From assembly GCA_036563505.1 (NCBI GenBank), contig DATCMH010000020.1, positions 1 to 44,629 on the forward strand: a stretch of 44,629 bases of DNA. The letters are read 5' to 3'. Source of the stretch: DATCMH01 sp036563505. Its GTDB lineage: Bacteria; Pseudomonadota; Alphaproteobacteria; Rhizobiales; Beijerinckiaceae. Of this stretch, positions 22,533 through 29,859 are shown piece by piece. Numbering within the stretch: position 1 is the first letter of the stretch; each line of letters opens with the position of its first letter. Made by a program: the position numbers and the translations under genes. A model generated the notes under the pieces. The model saw only the letters and a program-made list of their open reading frames with translations. It was not told the origin of the DNA and made no database searches.

Positions 22533-23395
22533 GCGTAATACCCTGTGAGCAGAACCCCGAGTTCCGCCAATCTGTTGTTGATTTCGCCGAGGTTCTCAAG
22601 ACCAGAGCGCATCATCTTACCAACTTGTCGGAAGATGACGTGTATCAATCTGGTCTTTTTCGAGCTGCTATCGAGCGCATTAGGGGCCAATACTCAGCGA
22701 CCATGAGAGAGAAGAGAGAATTCGTCTCTCGTGTTTTGAACTATATGCAGGATAACGCCTTCATCGATGAATGGGAGTCCTCTGGTGAGGCCAATCGGCA
22801 TGATTACTCGGTGCGAATGCCAAGTGGCCGAACTTCCATAATCGAGCTCAAAGGGTGCTTGGACGGAAACAACACCAACATCTTCGAGCGCCCGCCTCAC
22901 GCAAACGAGTTTATCATTTGGAGTGTCTGCACCAATCCCGGTGCTGATCCACGACACAACGCTTGGTCCGGCCTTCACACCCGTCTCTCTGCGGAGATCA
23001 TCTCCCGCGATCAACGGGTGGACGGAGTTGTAGTTTGGGACTTCATCTGCGGGACAATTGGCCGCCCGTGCCCCAAGATCGAGCGCGATGAGCGAGCGGG
23101 TGCCACGCCGCGGTTTACAGAGGTTGGCCCGTATCGGCTGCCTCCCGCCTGCATTTACGTTCTGCCTTCGACCATACCCAGCCCGCGGAACAACGCGGCA
23201 CCTCGAGCGCAAGCCCTAGCAGACGTTCACTTCTTGAACGCTCTCCATCAAGCGTTTCGGGGTCGCGACGACGAGGTGAACTTTGTCGACTTCGACGCGG
23301 CCTATTCGGGCAACGATATGGTGCGAAAAACGACGGTGCGCCGAGGTGGCATCGTTCAGCGCGAATCGGGGATGACGGCCATCCAGCGGTTGTAA
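22529..23395 (+). CDS. Probable type II restriction endonuclease, PD-(D/E)xK type
   Basis: A 288-residue protein coupled by ATGA to the methylase. It has a candidate PD-(D/E)xK centre: D92 in HDYSVRM, then E106 and K108 in IIELKGC. The N-terminal part is helical (VVDFAEVLKTRAHHLTNLSE). Base composition is AT-richer than host genes. Position between a C5 methylase and vsr strongly suggests the cognate restriction enzyme; such enzymes diverge quickly, so lack of family recognition is expected. The recognition site cannot be predicted. The TAA overlaps the ATG of vsr by one base (TAATG). Confidence 0.75.
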   Translation: MSVIPCEQNPEFRQSVVDFAEVLKTRAHHLTNLSEDDVYQSGLFRAAIERIRGQYSATMREKREFVSRVLNYMQDNAFIDEWESSGEANRHDYSVRMPSGRTSIIELKGCLDGNNTNIFERPPHANEFIIWSVCTNPGADPRHNAWSGLHTRLSAEIISRDQRVDGVVVWDFICGTIGRPCPKIERDERAGATPRFTEVGPYRLPPACIYVLPSTIPSPRNNAAPRAQALADVHFLNALHQAFRGRDDEVNFVDFDAAYSGNDMVRKTTVRRGGIVQRESGMTAIQRL

Positions 23396-23796
23396 TGGAC
23401 CGCTCCGAGGTCATGCGACGTGTTCGGGCGAAGAATACCCGCCCGGAACTGATCGTGCGCTCTGTCGCTCATAAACTTGGCTACCGCTTTCGGCTTCATC
23501 GCGACGACTTGCCTGGAAAGCCCGATCTTGTCTTTCCGAGGCGCAGGGCGGTCGTTTTTGTTAATGGGTGCTTCTGGCACGGCCACGACTGCAAGCGCGG
23601 CACCCGTATCCCTGCAACAAACACTGAATACTGGACCGCCAAGATAGCACGCAACAAGGCTCGGGACGCAGCGTCGCGAAAGGCGCTGCAGGACGCCGGG
23701 TGGGCCGTGATCGAACTTTGGGAATGCCAGCTCCGTGACAAGGCGAGCCTCATCGAACGTTTGAAGACGTTCTTGGATCGTCCGAACCCGGCGTAA
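23395..23796 (+). CDS. vsr: Very short patch repair endonuclease
   Basis: A 133-residue Vsr protein of standard length. It has the N-terminal RSEVMRRVRAKNTRPEL, then LPGKPDLVFPRRRAVVFVNG with the catalytic Asp at 44, FWHGHDC with the zinc/active-site His and Cys residues, and NTEYWTAKIARNKARD. Vsr nicks next to T:G mismatches formed when 5-methylcytosine deaminates, limiting mutation at the methylase's sites. It is the last gene of the operon (TAATG overlap) and ends 12 bp before the right arm site. Confidence 0.95.
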   Translation: MDRSEVMRRVRAKNTRPELIVRSVAHKLGYRFRLHRDDLPGKPDLVFPRRRAVVFVNGCFWHGHDCKRGTRIPATNTEYWTAKIARNKARDAASRKALQDAGWAVIELWECQLRDKASLIERLKTFLDRPNPA

Positions 23797-23807
23797 CACT
23801 CGCGAGC

Positions 23808-23866
23808 CTGTTACGGACAGCCCTGCACGCGGCCGTAGCTGCCACTCCTAAGTGCCTGTTTTTGTT
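23808..23866 (+). other. Candidate integrase arm-binding sites, right
   Basis: CTGTTACGGNNAGCC at 23808-23822 matches the two copies next to the integrase, and TAAGTGCCTG at 23849-23858 matches 5335-5344; the match extends loosely to 23866 (TAAGTGCCTGNTNTNGTT). They lie 22 to 73 bp from the core repeat. Presence at both ends supports a role in attP. Confidence 0.6.
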
Positions 23867-23880
23867 CGTGAAGCTGAAGA

Positions 23881-23900
23881 TGGCTGGGGGACCTGGATTC
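23881..23900 (+). repeat. Right attachment repeat (inside tRNA-Gln)
   Basis: The second copy of TGGCTGGGGGACCTGGATTC, identical to 5301-5320. It is the 3' end of the tRNA-Gln gene, so the element restored a complete tRNA on insertion. This marks the right boundary of the 18.6-kb element. Confidence 0.92.
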
Positions 23901-23954
23901 GAACCAGGACTAGCGGAGTCAGAGTCCGCGGTTCTACCGTTAAACTATCCCCCA
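23881..23954 (-). tRNA. tRNA-Gln(CTG)
   Basis: A complete 74-nt tRNA on the minus strand starting TGGGGGATAG, with anticodon stem GCGGA/TCCGC around CTCTGAC (anticodon CTG, codon CAG), T arm CCTGG-TTCGAAT-CCAGG and encoded CCA. All stems pair. It is the integration target of the phage-like element. Confidence 0.97.
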
Positions 23955-24039
23955 CCGGAGGCCGGGTGGCGCGGGCGGCCGATGCGCTCCGCGAGTGGGG
24001 GTCACATAAGGCCGCTCGCGGCCTTGGTCAATGGGTTCA

Positions 24040-24213
24040 TCAGGCAGCCGCGCCGCGGCGGACGAGGCGCTTGCGGGCATGGACGGCGGCGATACGGGCG
24101 CGGGCGAGGCGGATCTCCTCGTCGCGGCGCTCCGCCTTGAGGGCCTCGATCTCGGCGAGCAGGTCATTCAGACGGTCCGTCAGCGGCGAGGTCGAGCGGG
24201 AGCTTGAGGTCAT
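24040..24213 (-). CDS. Small coiled-coil hypothetical protein
   Basis: A 57-residue protein beginning MTSSSRSTSPLTDRLND. Residues 11-50 form a strongly charged, heptad-like helix (LLAEIEALKAERRDEEIRLA) with a basic C-terminus ending VRRGAAA. Length, frame and composition look coding but there is no family I know. It lies alone between tRNA-Gln and the ppk2 gene. An ATG 15 codons upstream is possible but less natural. Confidence 0.45.
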   Translation of the reverse strand: MTSSSRSTSPLTDRLNDLLAEIEALKAERRDEEIRLARARIAAVHARKRLVRRGAAA

Positions 24214-24339
24214 CGATTCCGAGGAGAGCACGGGCCGGAGAGGGCGCCCTTCGACCACCCGAATGGGGCGACCCTCGGGCGAAATCGCGCCGAGGTCTCG
24301 GCAGTGTCGGTTCTAGCGCCTCGACGGGAGCCGGCCTGC

Positions 24340-25164
24340 TCAGGTGATCGTGTACGCCTTCGGATCCCAGTCCACGGACGGGTAGCGCGGATCCATCTCC
24401 TCTAAGGTCCAGCGCACGATGCCGGCGATGGCGGCGTTACGGGCCCATTTGCGGTCGGCCGGGATGACGTACCAGGGCGCGTGCTCCGTCGAGCAGCGCT
24501 CCAGCATGGTCTCGTAGGCGGACTGGAACTCGTCCCAGAGAGTGCGATCCTCGAGGTCGCCTGGGTTGAACTTCCACCGCTTTTCCGGGTCGTCGAGGCG
24601 CTCCTGAAGGCGCTCGCCCTGTTCCTTCTTCGAAATGTGAAGCATGAACTTGAGCACGACAGTGCCGTTCTCGACGAGCATGCGCTCGAACGCGTTGATC
24701 TGATCGTAGCGCTGCTCGATCACCGCCTCGGACGCGAGGCCGCGCACCTTGCCGACCAGCACGTCTTCGTAGTGCGAGCGGTTGTAGATGCCGATCGTGC
24801 CGCGGCGCGGCACGGCCATGTGGGCGCGCCAGAGGAAATCCCGGGCGAGCTCGTCCTCCGTCGGTCGCTTGAAGGCTGTGACGCTCATTCCGAGCGGGTC
24901 GGTGGCGCTGAAGACGTGGCGGATCGTGCCATCCTTGCCCGACGTGTCGGTCCCCTGAAGGATGACGAGAAGGGCGCGCTCCCCTTCGGCGTAGAGCTGG
25001 TCCTGGAGGGCGTTGATCGCGACGGCATCCTTGGCGAGCCGAGCCCTCGCCTCGTCCTCGGCTTCGAGCTTCGTCGTGTCGCGCGGGTCGATCTCGGCAA
25101 GGCTGACCTTGCTGCCGGGCTTGACGCGGCGATGCTTGGCGAGGGCGCGGCCGGGATGGCTCAT
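24340..25164 (-). CDS. Polyphosphate kinase 2 family protein
   Basis: A 274-residue cytoplasmic kinase of the PPK2 type, which moves phosphate between polyphosphate and nucleotides. Walker A is GTDTSGKDGTI (residues 71-81). The second motif, GTIGIYNRSHYEDVLVGKVR (122-141), carries the conserved acidic and Arg residues. A lid with ISKKEQGERLQERLDDPEKR and the final KWARNAAIAG complete the family pattern. Whether it uses ADP, AMP or GDP cannot be read directly. It starts shortly after the beginning of epmB-side sequence and shares the minus strand with epmB and epmA, but a 30-bp gap separates it from epmB. Confidence 0.92.
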   Translation of the reverse strand: MSHPGRALAKHRRVKPGSKVSLAEIDPRDTTKLEAEDEARARLAKDAVAINALQDQLYAEGERALLVILQGTDTSGKDGTIRHVFSATDPLGMSVTAFKRPTEDELARDFLWRAHMAVPRRGTIGIYNRSHYEDVLVGKVRGLASEAVIEQRYDQINAFERMLVENGTVVLKFMLHISKKEQGERLQERLDDPEKRWKFNPGDLEDRTLWDEFQSAYETMLERCSTEHAPWYVIPADRKWARNAAIAGIVRWTLEEMDPRYPSVDWDPKAYTIT

Positions 25165-25194
25165 CGAAGACTCCGAGCGAGGGTGTGGGCGAGC

Positions 25195-26262
25195 TTAGCC
25201 CGTGGTGCCGTCGGGGGAAGGGCCGGGCGGCGGGTAGGCGTGGAGCGTCCCGTGCCGATCTTCGACATGGAGACCACCCGGGCCGTCATGAAGCGCACAA
25301 GGCCCGACCGGCGCCTTGCCGTGGCCGCCGGGGATGTCGAGCACGTAAGTCGGCTGGCACAGACCCGAGACGTGCCCGCGCAGGGCTCTCACCAGCGCCT
25401 GCCCCTCGGCGAGAGACATTCGCAGACGAGCCGTGCCCGGCGCCAGATCAGGGTGATGGAGATAATAGGGGCGGATGCGGGTCTCGACGAAGGCGCGCAT
25501 CAGGGCCGCCAGCGTCTCGACCGTGTCGTTGACCCCGCGCAGGAGCACCGTCTGGCTGAGCAGCGGGATCCCGGCATCGGCGAGGCGGGCGCAGGCGGCC
25601 CGGGCCTCCGCCGTGAGTTCCCGGGGATGGTTGGCGTGGACGGCGACGTAGACGGCCTGTCCGCCGGCTCGCAGCGCCCGGACGAGCTCCGCGGTGATGC
25701 GCCCCGGATCGACCACCGGCACGCGGCTGTGGAAGCGCACGACCTTGACGTGCTCGATCGCGCTCAAGGCCTGCACCATGGCTCGCAGGCGCCGCGGCGC
25801 CATCACGAGCGGGTCGCCGCCGGTGACGATCACCTCCCAAACCTCCGGGCGGGCCGCGATATAGGCCAGTGCCGCGTCCATCTCCTGGCGCGAGAGGCCT
25901 CCGAGTCCGTCGGGCCCGACCATCTCGCGGCGGAAGCAGAAGCGGCAGTAGACCGGGCAGACGTGAACCGGTTTCAGGAGCACCCGGTCCGGGTAGCGAT
26001 GCACGATGCCCTTCACGGGACTGTGGGCAAGGTCACCGATCGGATCGGCGCGCTCCTCGGGCCTGGTCTCGAGCTCCTCCGGCCGCGGCACGAATTGGCG
26101 GGCGATGGGGTCCTCAGGGTCGCTCGGGTCGATGAGCGCGGCCATCGCGGGCGTGATCGCGACCGCGTAGCGCGCGGCGACAGCTTCCAGGGCCGGCAGA
26201 CGCTCGGGCGCGACGAGGTCCGCCTCGGCGAGCGCCGCAACCGTGCGCAAGGTCTCGCTCAC
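25195..26262 (-). CDS. epmB: EF-P lysine 2,3-aminomutase-like (EpmB)
   Basis: A 355-residue radical SAM protein. The CxxxCxxC cluster motif is C102-C106-C109 in VCPVYCRFCFRRE; the VTGGDPL region and LLRGVNDTVETLAAL follow, and the C-terminal PLP-type lysine region is near TYVLDIPGGHGK. It converts lysine to (R)-beta-lysine for attachment to EF-P. It starts with GTG overlapping the epmA stop (GTGA), so the two are coupled, and efp is divergent next to epmA. The cluster settles its role as EpmB rather than catabolic aminomutase. Confidence 0.93.
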   Translation of the reverse strand: MSETLRTVAALAEADLVAPERLPALEAVAARYAVAITPAMAALIDPSDPEDPIARQFVPRPEELETRPEERADPIGDLAHSPVKGIVHRYPDRVLLKPVHVCPVYCRFCFRREMVGPDGLGGLSRQEMDAALAYIAARPEVWEVIVTGGDPLVMAPRRLRAMVQALSAIEHVKVVRFHSRVPVVDPGRITAELVRALRAGGQAVYVAVHANHPRELTAEARAACARLADAGIPLLSQTVLLRGVNDTVETLAALMRAFVETRIRPYYLHHPDLAPGTARLRMSLAEGQALVRALRGHVSGLCQPTYVLDIPGGHGKAPVGPCALHDGPGGLHVEDRHGTLHAYPPPGPSPDGTTG

Positions 26263-27308
26263 GCGACCTCCGGAACAGGCGTCCAGAGAACCTGATCGAT
26301 GCGGTCGGCGCCGGTGGCCAGCATCACGAGGCGGTCGAATCCGAGCGCGGCCCCGCTCGCCGGCGGCATGTGGTGGAGCGCCGCGATCAGGTCCTCGTCG
26401 ATCGGATCGCGCTCGCCGTAGATGCGCTCCTTCTCCGCCATGTCGGCCTCGAAGCGGCGGCGCTGCTCCGCCGGATCGGTCAGCTCGCCGAAGGCGTTGG
26501 CGAGCTCGACGCCGCAGGCGTAGAGCTCGAAGCGCTCGGCGACACGCGGGTGGCCCTCCTTGAGGCGGGCGAGGGCGGCCTCGCTCGCCGGGTACTCGCA
26601 GAGGACGGTGGCCCGCTCCAGGCCGAGACGGGGCTCCACGCGCTCGACCAGCACGCGGCTGAAGATGTCCGACCAGCTATCGTCGGCGGCGACCCGCACG
26701 CCGGACGATCGCGCCTGAGCGGCGAGAGCGTCCCGATCCGTCGCGCCTCTGTCGCCGAGAGTGGCGAGGAGGTCGAGGTCGGCATAGCGCTCGAAAGCCT
26801 CGACGACGCTGAGGCGCTCGGGCTCCAGACCCGGATCGACCGACCGGCCGCGGAAGCGAAGCGCGTCGGCGCCCGCCGCTTCCGCCGCGAGGCGCAGGAG
26901 CGCCGCGCAATCAGCCATCAGCTGCTCGTAAGGTTCTTCCACCCGGTACCATTCGAGCATGGTGAACTCGGGCGAATGGAGCGCACTCCGCTCCCGATTG
27001 CGGTAAACCCGGGCGAAATCGACGATGCGCCGCTCGCCGGCCGCGAGCAGCTTCTTGCAGGCGAATTCCGGCGAGGTGTGGAGCGACAGCCGCGTGCGCC
27101 TGCCATCGCCGTCGACGAGCTCCGTCGCGAAGCCGTGCAGGTGCGTCTCGTTGCCGGGCGAGACCTGGAGCGCCCCGGCGTCGACCTCGACGAATCCCTC
27201 CGCCTCGAACCATCCGCGCAACGCCGCCTTGATGCGGTTGCGGGCGAGGAGGAAGGGCCGCCGATCGGCGTGGCGCTCGGGGCTCCACCAGGGCGAGGAG
27301 GCGGGCAT
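26259..27308 (-). CDS. epmA: EF-P lysine ligase (EpmA/PoxA/GenX)
   Basis: A 349-residue paralogue of the lysyl-tRNA synthetase catalytic domain without an anticodon-binding domain. Class II motifs are present: motif 2 around FARVYRNRERSALHSPEFTM, with EWYR just after, and motif 3 GAALGFDRLVMLATGA. It ligates beta-lysine to EF-P. The start was placed at the ATG at 27308 (MPASSPWWSPERHADRR), since the upstream extension in the same frame is low-complexity and family members start with this W-S-P segment. It is coupled to epmB and diverges from efp across 126 bp. Confidence 0.93.
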   Translation of the reverse strand: MPASSPWWSPERHADRRPFLLARNRIKAALRGWFEAEGFVEVDAGALQVSPGNETHLHGFATELVDGDGRRTRLSLHTSPEFACKKLLAAGERRIVDFARVYRNRERSALHSPEFTMLEWYRVEEPYEQLMADCAALLRLAAEAAGADALRFRGRSVDPGLEPERLSVVEAFERYADLDLLATLGDRGATDRDALAAQARSSGVRVAADDSWSDIFSRVLVERVEPRLGLERATVLCEYPASEAALARLKEGHPRVAERFELYACGVELANAFGELTDPAEQRRRFEADMAEKERIYGERDPIDEDLIAALHHMPPASGAALGFDRLVMLATGADRIDQVLWTPVPEVA

Positions 27309-27434
27309 GGGGTGATCGAAACTCAACGACGACGAGGGCCCGGCAGGGCTTCGAGGCTGGCGCAAGCCGCCCAGATCGGTTAAGCGCGCCGCGAACGCAA
27401 GTCGCAACGTGTCACGAGTTCAAGGAAGCCCGTC

Positions 27435-28001
27435 GTGAAGGTCATCGCCAGCTCCGTCCGCAAGGGCAACATCCTCGAGATCGACGGTCAGCTCTACGCC
27501 GTGATCTCGGCCGAGAGCTTCTTCCCGGGCAAGGGCACCCCGACGACGCAGATCGACATGCGCCGCATTTCCGACGGCGTGAAGACCGCCCAGCGCTACA
27601 AGACCACGGAGCAGGTCGAGCGCGCCTTCGTCGAGGACCGGGAGCACACCTACCTCTACCAGGACGGTGACGCATACGTCTTCATGAACCCTGAAAACTA
27701 CGAGCAGATCTCGGTCACCGCGGACGTGCTGGGCGACCAAGCCGTCTACCTGCAGGAGGGAATGGCCTGCATGCTCTCGGTGTTCGAGGGCAATGCGGTG
27801 GCGATCGAACTGCCCCAGCGCGTCGTGCTCGAAGTTGCCGAGACGGAGCCCGTGACGAAGGGGCAGACGGCTTCGTCCTCCTACAAGCCGGCCAAGATGT
27901 CGAACGGGGTGCGCGTCATGGTGCCTCCTCACATCTCCGCCGGCACCCGCATCGTCGTGATGACGGCCGACAACAGCTACGTCGAGCGCGCCAAGGACTG
28001 A
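27435..28001 (+). CDS. efp: Translation elongation factor P
   Basis: A 188-residue EF-P of normal length with three beta domains. It binds ribosomes stalled at polyproline. The modification loop is FFPGKGTP, with Lys33 as the residue expected to carry beta-lysine, consistent with adjacent epmA and epmB. The C-terminal domain has VMVPPHISAGTRIVV and ends in NSYVERAKD. The GTG-free ATG start follows an AAGGAAG-like site. Promoters for efp and epmA must lie in the 126-bp divergent gap. Confidence 0.97.
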   Translation: MKVIASSVRKGNILEIDGQLYAVISAESFFPGKGTPTTQIDMRRISDGVKTAQRYKTTEQVERAFVEDREHTYLYQDGDAYVFMNPENYEQISVTADVLGDQAVYLQEGMACMLSVFEGNAVAIELPQRVVLEVAETEPVTKGQTASSSYKPAKMSNGVRVMVPPHISAGTRIVVMTADNSYVERAKD

Positions 28002-28012
28002 GCCGGCGTCCC

Positions 28013-29185
28013 GTGCCGGCCCTCGTCAACCCTTTCGTCGCTGCCACGGGCAGCCCGCCGATCCCGGAAGCCCAAGCCTGGGCGCGGCGCTACGACGGCG
28101 CCCACGGGCCGCTGCTCGACCTCTCTCAGGCCGTTCCGGGCAAGCCGCCCCATCCCGCGATGCTCGAGGCGCTGAGCGCCGCCGCCGGCAGCCCCGATGC
28201 GGCGCGCTACGGCCCGATCCTCGGCGATGCGGTTTTGCGCGAGGCCTATGCCGCGGAGATGAGCGCCACTTACGGCGCAAGCCTCTCCGCAAACGAGGTG
28301 GCGATCACGGCCGGCTGCAACCTGGCCTTCGTCGCCACGGCCATGCTTATAGCCCAGGCGGGTGACGCCGTGCTCCTGCCGACGCCCTGGTACTTCAACC
28401 ACCAGATGTCGCTGGCGATGCTCGGCATCGAGCCGCGCCCTCTGCCGTGCCACGCGGAGGCGGGCTTCGTTCCCGATTCGCGCGAGGCGGAGCGGCTCAT
28501 CGACGAGCGCACCCGCGCCATCGTCCTCGTGACGCCGAACAATCCGACGGGCGCCATCTATCCGGAAGAGGTGCTCGAGGGCTTCGCCGCGCTCTGCCGG
28601 CGGCGAGACCTCTGGCTCATCGTCGACGAAACTTACCGCGACTTCCTGCCGGCCGGCCTGAACCGGCCCCACGGCCTGTTCACGGCGCCCGACTGGGGCG
28701 ACAACCTTGTCCAGCTCTACTCCTTCTCGAAATCGCACGGCATCCCGGGCCATCGTCTCGGCGCGATGACGGCCGGCCGCGACGTGATCGGCGAGGTCGC
28801 CAAGACTCTCGACTGCCTCCAGATCTGCGCCGCGCGCACGGCGCAACGACCCGTGGCCGAGGGGATCACCGGGCTGCGCGCCTGGCGCGAGGCGAACCGG
28901 GACGAGATCACCCGCCGCGCGAGCGCCTTCCGCGCGGCCTTCGCAGACCTGCCCGGATGGACGGTCGGCTCGGTCGGGGCCTACTTCGCCTACGTGCGCC
29001 ATCCCTTCGCCGGACGGACGGCGGCGCAGGTGGCGGAGCGCCTCGCCGCCGAGCGCGGCGTTCTGGGGCTTCCCGGCTCGTACTTTGGGCCGGGCCAGGA
29101 GGATCACCTGCGGCTCGCCTTCGCCAATGTCGCGGCCGAGCGCTTGGCTGAGATCCCGACGCGGCTCGCGAGCTTTACCGTCTGA
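28013..29185 (+). CDS. PLP-dependent aminotransferase, class I/II
   Basis: A 390-residue fold type I aminotransferase. Signature residues: VTPNNPTGAIYP, IVDETYRDF with the Asp that contacts the pyridine nitrogen, and SFSKSHGIPGHRLG with the PLP lysine K240. The C-terminal domain ends with GSYFGPGQEDHLRLAF including the Arg that binds the substrate carboxylate. It starts with GTG 11 bp after efp and may share its transcript. The substrate amino acid cannot be told. Confidence 0.9.
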   Translation: MPALVNPFVAATGSPPIPEAQAWARRYDGAHGPLLDLSQAVPGKPPHPAMLEALSAAAGSPDAARYGPILGDAVLREAYAAEMSATYGASLSANEVAITAGCNLAFVATAMLIAQAGDAVLLPTPWYFNHQMSLAMLGIEPRPLPCHAEAGFVPDSREAERLIDERTRAIVLVTPNNPTGAIYPEEVLEGFAALCRRRDLWLIVDETYRDFLPAGLNRPHGLFTAPDWGDNLVQLYSFSKSHGIPGHRLGAMTAGRDVIGEVAKTLDCLQICAARTAQRPVAEGITGLRAWREANRDEITRRASAFRAAFADLPGWTVGSVGAYFAYVRHPFAGRTAAQVAERLAAERGVLGLPGSYFGPGQEDHLRLAFANVAAERLAEIPTRLASFTV

Positions 29186-29270
29186 CGGCAACGCTCCGTT
29201 AGCGATCCGGCAAAGACTCGCAGGGTAGAAGGTTCGGTGCGGCCTCCGCCGCAGGATCCTTCGCCCGCGC

Positions 29271-29750
29271 ATGATCGCGACGCCCACCTTCCCGGACCTC
29301 GCGGCCCTCGTCGTCGACGAGAGCCTCTACATCCGGCGCATCCTGCGCGACATGCTCACCCGTGTCGGCATCAAGCGCGTGCTCGAAGCGCCCGACGGCG
29401 CGGAGGCGCTAGGCGTGCTGTCAGAGAGCAAGCCTGACCTCGTGATCCTCGATTGGGACCTTGCGATCCTCTCAGGGGAAGAGTTCATCCGCCTCGCCCG
29501 CACCCCCACCACCTCGCCGGCGCCGACCGTGCCCGTGATCCTGATGATCTCGAAGCCGCGCCGCTACGTGGTCGACCGGGCCGTCAACCTCGGGGTCAAC
29601 GAGATCATCGCCAAACCCTTCTCGCCGAAGGTGCTGTGGTCGCGCCTCGACGAGGTCATCAACCGCCCGCGACCCTTCCTCCAGGTGAAGGGCCTGCTCC
29701 GTCCCGTGCCGCGGCCCGGCTCGGTTCACGCGCCGCGCAACGCCGCCTGA
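29271..29750 (+). CDS. Receiver-domain response regulator (CheY-like)
   Basis: A 159-residue protein made of one receiver domain with a short Pro/Arg-rich tail. The acidic pair is D16-E17, the phospho-acceptor D61 lies in VILDWDLAILSG, and K115 is in IIAKPFSPK, so the site is complete. No DNA-binding domain is present. It is separated by 85 bp from the aminotransferase gene and by about 110 bp from ppx. As with the receiver at 185, a partner kinase is not visible. Confidence 0.88.
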   Translation: MIATPTFPDLAALVVDESLYIRRILRDMLTRVGIKRVLEAPDGAEALGVLSESKPDLVILDWDLAILSGEEFIRLARTPTTSPAPTVPVILMISKPRRYVVDRAVNLGVNEIIAKPFSPKVLWSRLDEVINRPRPFLQVKGLLRPVPRPGSVHAPRNAA

Positions 29751-29859
29751 GCCTGTGCCGCGACACGGTCGCGTGATCACACTCCGCACGATCGCACTTG
29801 GCAGGCCGCTCACGTCGTTGTTACCTTGACGGCAACGATCGGACGAACCCGCCGTTGGG

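Larger units (their letters stand above)
5301..23900. mobile_element. 18.6-kb integrated phage-like element in tRNA-Gln
   Basis: The region is bounded by a perfect 20-bp direct repeat (5301-5320 and 23881-23900); the right copy forms the 3' end of tRNA-Gln(CTG). One period is 18,580 bp. Contents in order: tyrosine integrase at the left end, a rightward capsid/tail operon (7491-18866), an opposite-strand exported gene, a hairpin cluster, a possible HUH protein, a class II tRNA and terminator, and a restriction-modification-Vsr operon. Repeated short sites near both ends resemble integrase arm sites. Absent: tail tip or fibre, endolysin/holin, repressor, excisionase and recognisable helicase or polymerase. 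A satellite, a domesticated element or a decayed prophage would all fit. Confidence 0.9.

Noticed and set aside
24481..26295. A 604-residue rightward frame across the ppk2 and epmB genes
   Set aside because: It is antisense to two well-supported enzymes and has the Arg/Val/Asp-rich composition typical of antisense frames in GC-rich DNA.
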